Shown here: positions 42,601 through 64,000 of the stretch, piece by piece
How the letters are laid out: every line of letters starts with the position of its first letter
Numbering within the stretch: the stretch's first letter is position 1
The notes under the pieces: model-generated
What the model was told of the DNA's origin: nothing
Seen by the model: the letters and a program-made list of their open reading frames with translations, nothing else
Databases searched by the model: none
Assembly: GCA_950022655.1 (NCBI GenBank)
Contig: OX465587.1
Location: 31,375,716 to 31,439,715 of the forward strand
DNA length: 64,000 nt
DNA from: Alentia gelatinosa
Taxonomy: Eukaryota; Annelida; Polychaeta; Phyllodocida; Polynoidae
Direction of reading: 5' to 3'
Program-made: the position numbers and the translations under genes

Positions 42601-44802
42601 CACTGCAGGTAGAGGGATGAATGTCCGCAATAGGTGACCTTGAACTAATCATGGTTCGCCAACAGAAAGGTTGTTTTCTCTTAGTATATACGATAATGTC
42701 CTTTAAACTATGGACAAAATGGTATCTTTTCGAGGTCTTTTGTCCTGTTCCCATGACTTGCTGGCATAGGTGAGGGGACGGACGTCGCTTCATCCACTGT
42801 CAAGACATTCTCTTATCATAAAGTTAAAATTCATTTTCAAAAATCCTATTTTGATGACTTACAAAGTGGTCAATTCAAAGGCATTAACCTGCCATGCTAA
42901 CTGTAATTCGGTTCATCCCTCAAGTTCCAACATTATTTATACTATATGCCTAGGAAGTATTTGATTGTTATTTAGTACATGTATTATGTATGTATCCTCT
43001 ATGCTTACTACTTCAATAGTACTTAATCCTCATGTCAAGGCTAAGTCGTGGTGCTTACACATAAAAACTTGTCAGCTTCCTAGCCTAGCTTGACAGGAAA
43101 TTGTTATTTTTCTTGTAGAATGGGCAATGTCAGAATTTGCAGACACTCTGGTTGGAGAGTGTGGTGACTATCTGGAGACGTTGGATACCTGCGTTGGGAG
43201 AGTGACGATCGAACATCTGGGAACTGCGTGCCTCTGTGTGGACCCTCGGAACCTGTCAGAAAAACTCGTCACCGCCATGCGTGACTCGGTGATGCCTGCT
43301 GTGAGGGGGCAGTCTGGTAAACCGGCCTATCCCAACACTCCCCGTAAAGCTAACTTGTGGTGGCTGTTAGCTGAACACCAAGATCTGACAGAGGTCAGTC
43401 CACTACAGTTCTAAATATGATTTCTGAGATCCATATTTCATCTGCTTCTGATATGAATATGCACTAACCTATACTTAGGGCCTGGGGTGACGCTAGTTGC
43501 TAATCCTCAAGGACGTCCTGCAGCACAGTGGTGTGGATGTCTCATGAGTATTTTTTCTAAATACTCCATAGGAATTGAGTACAAGTTCCTAATGTTAAGT
43601 CTATGGGGAAAAAATACCAGGGGTGAAGTAAAGACTTGGACCATTTTATTCATGTTTTGAGGGCTTAGAGTTGTGGTAGGACAAAAGAGTTGAATGCTGA
43701 TAAGCCCCCTAGTGACCAAAAAACCTTTGCCCCATTCTAGCTAATCATATAACTGGAAATATTCAGTGTGAACTTGCTGAGATGTGCACATTCTGAACCT
43801 ATTAGCTGAGAGTTTAAATTGATCAGATCAGCCCTCCACTAAGGCTCAACAACCCACCATTTATTTGAATTTATAAATATTCAATGTGACATATGAACAT
43901 TTCTGGATTATTTGGGTACAAATATTGATAAGATCTACCTTGTGTATATTAAGTTCATAAATTGGTTTGAAAAGTTGAGTACATAACTTTGCCACAACTG
44001 AAAAGTGGAAGTCTATAAATACTCTGGATCATAAATACAGATGAGATGCACCGATACAAGGCTGGGAGGACCTCTGTGCTCTGTTTGGAATGACAAGCTC
44101 ACCGCTGGGAACACCAGGTGCAGGGACGGTCACTTTTGTGATTCACATGGCTATGGCTATGAGTGGTGTTACACCGATTACAGCAATAACTGGGAGTATT
44201 GCTGCTCTGGACCATGTGGCTATAATGGAGAAAGCTATCGCTGGTGTGACTCTATTAACACATGGGAATACTGTGGCGAGTACCCAAATGGGGCAGGCCT
44301 GAAGAATGTCATAGGTATCCATTCACATACATCATTTCTTTATTGTTATTATTTTTCCTACAGTAATACTAGTTCATGATTCTTTCGTCTAAAGTTGCTT
44401 TTTAATCACATAGTGTCCTTTAATATCAATCATTTATTTCTAAACTGACTTATTGCTAAAATCATATGTTACAATTTCTCATGAAATATAGTCAATTGTA
44501 ATGTTACATGATTTGATGTCTTTATTTGATATATAATATATTGAATCCTACCTTCACTGTACATACATGCCTAGATCATAATTCCACATGTACTACAACC
44601 AATCAAATTTCATTAATTTAAAGGTAGGCAATGTAACGAAGACCACATGTGCGGGAAGCATGGCTACTGGTATGATACCTACTGGTGTGAGTATGATACC
44701 TCTGGCAACTGGCACTACTGCTGTGCACCCAATGAGTCCTGTAGTAATGGTGACTGTTATATCGATGACCAGAGATCTACCGCCCGCAGCTGCACTTCCT
44801 AA
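33461..44802 (+). CDS. secreted Cys-rich protein, 4 exons, 305 residues
   Basis: Exons 33461-33650, 43119-43393, 44041-44314 and 44624-44802 join in consistent phases (1, 0, 1), giving 306 codons including the stop. The product has an N-terminal signal peptide, a Cys-containing pro-like segment with no family match by eye, and two C-terminal repeats. Each repeat has C-x(n)-C-x(2-3)-HGY-x-Y, then WC, then NW-x-YCC; the second ends in CSNGDC. The arrangement vaguely recalls fibronectin type II modules but is not one I can name. It is probably extracellular; a role in defence or matrix is possible but not shown. Intron 1 is 9.5 kb and hosts a LINE and several repeats. A polyadenylation signal follows the stop by about 55 bases. 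Extra exons inside intron 1 cannot be excluded. Confidence 0.75.
33660..34250. other. intron 1 sequence with inverted-repeat DNA
   Basis: Around 33730-34000 paired gagcggagattat, gtaatctctgct, ctcggatat and gatattac pieces suggest an old foldback element. No coding signal. Confidence 0.4.
34255..34800. repeat. tandem repeat, about 200-bp unit, related to 11.5-kb array
   Basis: Two to three units with ggaaactccca, gggctaggaatat, aactgttctgagtagg, aggcctgctaga, aaactttga and aaagtcacccaaactctgcc. Landmarks and unit length match 11455-11975, so the two arrays are diverged members of one family. Confidence 0.8.
34966..37830 (-). pseudogene. LINE ORF2: endonuclease and reverse transcriptase
   Basis: Starts METIIQWN, the usual N-terminus of an APE-type endonuclease, then a premature TGA where Cys is expected. 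The endonuclease includes VALCLQE, TLCSIYLPPGQ and DLCGSDHQTP. The reverse transcriptase shows SSPGPDDIHYQMLK, VIPIPKPGKDHSLPSSYRPI, FDLEKAYDTTW, GVHQGCILSVALF and an intact LYVDDF catalytic motif, then VKFLGMIFYDKLSF. The C-terminal part ends near ELEKIKKDHIEINLF with no RNase H visible. Several stops make it inactive. Confidence 0.8.
37827..38823 (-). pseudogene. LINE ORF1 (gag-like)
   Basis: Minus-strand pieces: a Lys/Ser/Gly-rich N-terminal part (38605-38823), a CCHC-like region read near 38190-38290 (C-K-D-D-P-H-C-x2-C-x3-H...C order), and a Pro/Lys-rich C-terminal part (37827-38192) ending KQKTPVKK. The frames are broken between the pieces. RNA-binding ORF1 proteins of Jockey/I elements have this zinc-knuckle plan. 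Confidence 0.65.
39104..39421. mobile_element. possible TTAA-type MITE, diverged
   Basis: Left end gaccctttaaggacggc, right end gcccttaaaggttta, forming imperfect inverted repeats. It has internal gatgtcttaaggcatcatc palindrome units like those of the 'GCCGGGT' MITEs at 16956 and 54254, and a similar tactagtg block. Ends are uncertain. Confidence 0.5.
39430..40035. repeat. degenerate minisatellite of ctgcccatccac-type units
   Basis: About 600 bp of short units (12-20 bp), consensus gactgcccatccacctgtct, highly diverged. The minus-strand Trp/Asp-rich ORF (39839-40042) is produced by it. Confidence 0.85.
40085..40440. mobile_element. foldback element, family copy 1
   Basis: Long inverted arms: gacca-tgctgtacaattcac, gatggtaattta-ggtttgtacgga and gaggcattta, mirrored in 40165-40250. 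The palindrome aagtggtccgtattttagtgtacggacc-type sequence (near 40335-40380) and atgccgaaacggtgcgtatt follow. Two more copies occur at the right end of the window. Confidence 0.8.
40440..41104. other. intron 1 sequence, old repeats
   Basis: Contains the inverted relative of 19190-19385 (about 40555-40660); otherwise nothing recognised. Confidence 0.4.
41105..41655. mobile_element. 550-bp dispersed element with inverted arms, copy 1
   Basis: tacacaataatgactggttt, cgtaatctccgagtagttga and cgcgtagtaatatccgagcg are mirrored within the first 180 bp. Then cacctacaaga...acaccaataatatag...gaacattcaagaaacttatt runs to ggtgggtaataa. It matches 48725-49290 over its whole length. Confidence 0.85.
42205..42470. 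mobile_element. about 265-bp element with roughly 40-bp TIRs
   Basis: Left arm ggatgtgcccgttgcacatg then cgcgaaaatatgtt; right arm aacatattttcacacatgcg then caatgggcacatcctg. Arms match with few differences. No ORF. Confidence 0.8.
42471..43118. other. end of intron 1, nothing recognised
   Basis: AT-rich, ending in a pyrimidine tract and TTGTAG acceptor before exon 2. Confidence 0.5.
43119..43393 (+). CDS. exon 2 of secreted Cys-rich gene
   Basis: Bounded by acceptor TCTTGTAG and donor GTCAGT. Starts in phase 1 (joining exon 1 as EHR-EWAMSEF) and ends in phase 0 after QDLTE. It contains four Cys in GECGDYLETLDTCVG and TACLCVD, suggesting disulfide pairing. Helical content is likely in NLSEKLVTAMRDS. 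Confidence 0.7.
43394..44040. other. intron 2
   Basis: Contains one copy of the dispersed gttcctaatgttaagtctatgg...ataccaggggtga motif near 43580-43625; no coding signal. Confidence 0.5.
44041..44314 (+). CDS. exon 3, first Cys-rich repeat pair
   Basis: Starts right after ATACAG in phase 0 with MRCTDTRLGGPLCSVWND. It carries GHFCDSHGYGYEWCYTDY, then NNWEYCCSGPCG and a shorter echo YRWCDSINTWEYCGEY. It ends in phase 1 at a GTATCC donor. The dense W, Y and C pattern is unmistakably coding. Confidence 0.8.
44624..44802 (+). CDS. exon 4, second Cys-rich repeat and stop
   Basis: Acceptor TTTAAAG, phase 1 start. Reads RQCNEDHMCGKHGYWYD, YWCEYDTSGNWHYCCAP and SCSNGDCYID, then stop TAA. Repeats the HGY-x-Y...WC...NW-x-YCC plan of exon 3. 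Confidence 0.8.
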
Positions 44803-44857
44803 CCCTCTACAAGACACCAGCCAAAGAGCATCCACTGAGTAGGGAACATTCTATCAG

Positions 44858-44863
44858 TGAAAT
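44858..44863 (+). terminator. polyadenylation signal AATAAA
   Basis: Canonical AATAAA about 55 bases after the stop codon of the secreted Cys-rich gene, followed by a TG-rich stretch (gcttgttgggag). Confidence 0.7.
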
Positions 44864-45164
44864 AAAGAATGCTTGTTGGGAGAAATGTTGTTATGTTTTT
44901 AATAACTTGTTTCACAATTCGCCTAATGCCTAATTTGATGAATACCATTGATATGGCATCAAATAGAAAAATGCCATGAAACTATATACAAAATGAAGAT
45001 TATAAAAAGATGTCTGAGTAAAGGAAACATGATGTCCAAGGAGTTGTCACTCAAGGGGAAAGAAATTCGATCATATCACAATAGATAGTTGATGTTGCAT
45101 CCCATCTAAACCATTATCTCATTCCATACATGTCTCACTTAACTGGCCATATATATACATGTGC

Positions 45165-45300
45165 ATGATGGCAGGCCACTGTATGGCTGAACCGTCAATT
45201 ATACATACGACTGATACATGATGGCAGGCCACTGTATAACTGACCTATCACTAATACATATTACTGATACATGATAACAGTCCACTGTAAGGTTGAATTA
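45165..45300 (-). repeat. three units copied from the 3' coding end of the SLC6 gene
   Basis: Units of about 60 bp, read on the minus strand, match the last coding bases of the SLC6 terminal exon: CAGCCAT-CAGTGGCC, ATCATGTAT-AGTC and ATGTATAA. The best unit would read SAIQWPAIMYQSYV-stop, against the gene's PAMQWPSVMYESHV-stop. They lie 2.2 kb downstream of the gene's stop. Confidence 0.75.
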
Positions 45301-46410
45301 GTGTTTCCATTGACTATTTTTAGAGTGTGCTTGCAGGCTCTATATATACCATGCCTAAAAGTTAGAGTGGCCACATAGACGTCCAGCTTGCTGCAAAAAC
45401 ACTATCCGTTTACTATAATTCTACTGATCTACTATACAGGGGCCTGTTTAATAAAATAGGATCGTACATATAGACCCTTTTTCTGGACCTCGTACAAGGG
45501 TTATTGTTTGATAATATTTGTGTCTGTCTTTTTTAAAATTCTTTTTTATTTGAGTACTGTAGAAGGGTACAAAAGCGGCCTCTGCGTTAGCAGTTATTCT
45601 GGCTCGCTATTCGTGATACAAGCAAGAATGTTGAGTACAGTTAACAATCCTCCTCAAGTTGTTATATACAAACAAGGATGTTTGCTAACAAAGTCTTATC
45701 GGTCAATAAGGTCGCCCATAAGTGTTGAATAAATCTGACCCACATCGTCCCTGGGTCTCTATGGCATACGGCAAAGGGTTTACATGTAGGATCCTAGATT
45801 ATTCAACGGGTCCCTGATCTCCAATTCTACTGGCCTTCACCTTACTCCTGCTGTACACCAGCTGAACTGTCTTACTTATACTTTTTGTATGTATATTTCA
45901 TTATTTGTGCATGGGTCTGGTCCAGTGCACTAGGAACAAATAGTATGTTCATCATTGATGAATGAGCATGGAGTCGATGACTAAGTACAAACCTGGCCAA
46001 TAAAAAGCTAGCAAACAGAATCACATGTTTTTCACACCCCTCACCTTAAGGTACTTGAGTTCCAGGGTGAGTGTTTACTGGGACTAGGCTGAGATATGTA
46101 CCAAGTGTGTCCTTCCATACGAATCCAATCCTTGACGCTGGGAAAAGCGAAATATGGATCTTTGCTATCAGACTGTTTTACCACAGAAGATTTGTCTGAG
46201 ACTGGGGGGGGGGGGGGTGAAATATGCCTGTTTCAGGTAAATCCCAGTTTTGATACTGATACACTGGTGCACTGCAACTCTCACACTGACAGAGCACTGA
46301 GATAGTAAAGGGGTGTTTTTTGCAGCACACTGAAAGTCTATATAGCCTCACCCTAGCCTCGGAAGTGTACATGTATATGGGTACAATGTATCGGTGGTAA
46401 TACAAATTAG
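45300..46410. other. intergenic between convergent genes
   Basis: A segment at about 45830-45940 (ctggccttcacctta, tttgtgcatgg...ggtccagtgcac) is duplicated at 47285-47470, right after the SLC6 stop codon. No gene. A G-homopolymer lies at 46205-46217. Confidence 0.5.
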
Positions 46411-46414
46411 TGGT

Positions 46415-46685
46415 GCGTTTTCACTTGCTGCCTGACCAACAAGATTTGGTCAAAGTCATCGTTTTCCATGAGTTTGATGCAGAGTGATATGAACGAGGCG
46501 ACCGCTGAGTGAATATCATGTAGTGTTCAAACGTGCTGGAGAACAACAACTTTGACCAAACCGAGTTGTTTTCTATATTTATTTCACCCTGTACACAGTA
46601 AAGGACTCATATTCATCTGGTCATGGAGAACGAGTTCCCAATGTTAAGCCTATGGAACAAAGATACCAGGGGTGAGATGATATTC
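46415..46685. mobile_element. foldback MITE, copy 1
   Basis: gaccaacaagatttggtcaaag mirrored by ctttgaccaaa near 46550. It ends with gttcccaatgttaagcctat...ataccaggggtgag. A similar element with the same end motif lies at 62175-62460. Confidence 0.6.
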
Positions 46686-46689
46686 AATT

Positions 46690-47284
46690 GGAGATACTGA
46701 TTGACTGATCCATCCCTTTGGGCCGAACTGTAGACCAGCATGCAGCACTGGTCTACAGTGATACGATGGTGGTGGCAAATGTGGTAAAGATGTGGTAGAT
46801 GGGGAGAGCGTGTAGTGTATGTGGACTGTAGTTGGTAAAGTCCTAGAATATGTCACAAACACTGGAGTAACTTATCACTAGAATACTGTAGTTTAAGTCC
46901 ATGGGATGTAGTGGGTAGAGAACTTCTTCTTGGCTGCGTCAGCCCTTCACAGATGAGATCTACTCAGAGGTACTTTGAAATGCTTCTTTTTATTGGTAAT
47001 TTCCACAGGTACAGGTTCCTCACACGCCAGACTAAGAACCCAGAATGATGGGTGTAGCTGGCTTATATAGCTAGTATTGAGGTTGCATGCATTAAAGTGT
47101 CAAGGTCGTTGTCCCAAATGCTCACTCCCAACACTCTGTCCTACTAACCCAAATGAACTGTCCTACTGACCCAGGCTAAGTGGGGCAGTAGGTGTGCAGG
47201 CGCTGACCTACTGGCCCAAATGATCCATCCCTGCTAAGTGGGACAGTGGGTGTGCTGGTGCTGACCCACTGGCCCTAATGCTCC
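46690..47284. other. intergenic, no gene supported
   Basis: Short degenerate direct repeats (gtgctgacccactggcc, cctactgacccaa) around 47120-47290; nothing coding. Confidence 0.45.
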
Positions 47285-47470
47285 ATCCTACTGGCCTTCA
47301 CCTTGGGTGCTTGTGTGCTGACACACTGGCCTAGATACAGCTCTCAGGGTATTTCATATGGGATATATGCCTAAACTTCTGCTATACAAGAGCTCACAGT
47401 TTTACTTGTACATTTCATATACCTTTCTTATATATTTCAATATTTGTGCTTGGCTAAGGTCCAGTGCACC

Positions 47471-62766
<15,296 letters not shown>

Positions 62767-63179
62767 CTGAAAGATTAACGGTAGTAAAAACATACCATCT
62801 GTTACACTACCATAAGCATTGTATAAACAGCTAAAAATATCATCTTTCAACCTTCTCGACCTTCATGATCCATTTACCCTTTTCCTACCCACCTAGACAA
62901 TCCACCTCCCAGTATTTAATTCTAAGAAGAGCACTCCTATTTTCCGTTTCACATCTAGAGTGACCATGTGACATGTTCTCAGCCAATCAGAGACCCTGTT
63001 GTGGCAGTCTAAATCATGAAGCATAAGCAATGTTTAAAGGTAGGAAATGCCCCTGGATGATGGTTGCACTTCCACTGACACAGACTAGATGCAGTGCCTC
63101 CATACTTAGAAGGATGTTTGGTGCACACGTACTGACTTTTGCAAATGACACCTGTATTTCTGCCGTTTACTAGCTCACA
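62767..63179. other. SLC6 intron, no further exon found
   Basis: No TM1-TM3 exon seen here; the gene continues beyond position 64000. Confidence 0.6.
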
Positions 63180-63425
63180 GTATTTATATAGAACGTCCTG
63201 ACCCTGCTGTACAAGTCACAGAACAAGATGGTAATTTACGGTTTGTATGGAACGAGGCATTTATGCCGAGTTCTGTATAAACCGTAAATTATCATCGAGT
63301 TCTGTGACTTGTACAAGCATGGTTGGACGTTATCTATTTACTATATACCCAAATTTTTAAAAAAGTCATTAAACGATATGTTAATAAACGTGTTTGGCAA
63401 GGTGGTCCGTATTTTAGTGTACGGA
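63180..63425. mobile_element. foldback element, family copy 2
   Basis: Matches 40085-40440 from gaacgtcctgacc through the mirrored gatggtaatttacggtttgt arms to ggcaaggtggtccgtatttt and gtgtacggacca. Confidence 0.85.
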
Positions 63426-63429
63426 CCAC

Positions 63430-63615
63430 TGGTGCTTGATAAGTTTAGATCCTAGATTAAAGCAGTTGCAGAAATGGCAAGTTAACTGGGTGCAAGTTGA
63501 TTACAGAAAACTATCCATACCCTGAATGTAACCCGAACCTTTTGATTGTTATCCATTTGTATTTGTACGCTCAATTAATCAGTGATGAAGATTCCATTTG
63601 CTCCTAGTTCTGGAC
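63430..63615. repeat. dispersed repeat, second copy at 49.90-50.08 kb
   Basis: ctggtgcttgataagttt, gatcctagatta, gcagttgcagaaatggcaag and cagtgatgaaga...atttgctcctag also occur near 49895-50085. Here it lies between two inverted foldback copies. Confidence 0.75.
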
Positions 63616-63639
63616 TTTGTAGTGATTTTTTGTTTCCAA

Positions 63640-64000
63640 GCTCCTTTATTATGGTATACACTTTTACTATATACCCATGCCGTATATATACTGTTAATAC
63701 GCACCGTTTCGGCATATGACGTAAAAATACTGTATGGACCACTGGTCCGTACACTAAAATACGGACCACCTTGCCATACACGTTTTTTAAGAAATTGGTT
63801 GTTGAGCAAAATGAAATTGATTTTTTTTTAAATTTTGGGTATATAGTAAATATATGACGTCAAACCATGCTTGTACAAGTCACAGAACTCGATGATAATT
63901 TACGGTTTGTACGGAACTTGGCATAAATGCCTCGGTCCGTACAAACCGTAAATTACCATCTCTTCTGTGAATTGTACAGCATGGTCAGGACGTTCTATAT
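63640..64000. mobile_element. foldback element, family copy 3 (inverted)
   Basis: Reverse complement of the 40085-40440 family, running from tatatacccatgccgtatat through tggtccgtacactaaaatac to the mirrored arms and gtcaggacgttctatat at the window end. With 63180-63425 it makes a structure of about 820 bp with inverted ends. Confidence 0.85.

Overview
This is an animal nuclear genome window: genes are split by GT-AG introns, there is no operon structure, and the DNA is AT-rich and full of dispersed, foldback and tandem repeats with LINE, SINE, LTR and DNA-transposon remains. The best guess is a marine invertebrate, and the strongest hint points to a cephalochordate (amphioxus). Several introns of one gene are filled by minisatellites that start at the exon-intron border, a habit I recall being described for amphioxus genes. 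A mollusc or similar animal cannot be excluded from sequence alone.

Three host genes can be supported. (1) Minus strand, about 1.4-8.2 kb (perhaps from 9.6 kb): five phase-compatible exons of an unidentified protein with a predicted helical segment and a Ser/Thr/Pro/Lys tract built from a 21-bp coding minisatellite. (2) Plus strand, 33.4-44.9 kb: a complete four-exon gene for a 305-residue secreted Cys-rich protein. It has a TATA box, signal peptide, two HGY...WC...NW.YCC repeats and a polyadenylation signal, and its first intron of 9.5 kb hosts a LINE. (3) Minus strand, 47.5-62.8 kb: eleven exons of an SLC6 sodium-dependent neurotransmitter transporter, closest by eye to glycine transporters. 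They give the C-terminal 465 residues; the N-terminal exons lie beyond the right edge.

The rest is mobile DNA. From 9.9 to 11.1 kb are two 600-bp TTAA-flanked elements in tandem. From 16.4 to 19.2 kb is an inverted-repeat element carrying a decayed Cys-rich gene. From 19.4 to 20.4 kb is a threefold 243-bp palindromic repeat, followed by a decayed L1/Tx1-like reverse transcriptase (20.8-21.5 kb). From 22.3 to 27.6 kb is a GC-rich island with an intact 1,143-codon gag-like ORF and a putative LTR whose relative sits at 15.1 kb. From 34.8 to 39.0 kb is a decayed two-ORF LINE whose 3' tail is shared by SINEs at 6.7 and 54.2 kb, one of which was hit by a TTAA-specific MITE.

The most striking observation is in the SLC6 gene. 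Four separate minisatellites each overlap a splice site and repeat part of it: three carry the 3' splice site and one the 5' splice site. A fifth small array downstream repeats the last coding bases including the stop codon. The second candidate for something undescribed is the lone 1,143-codon ORF at 22.3 kb.
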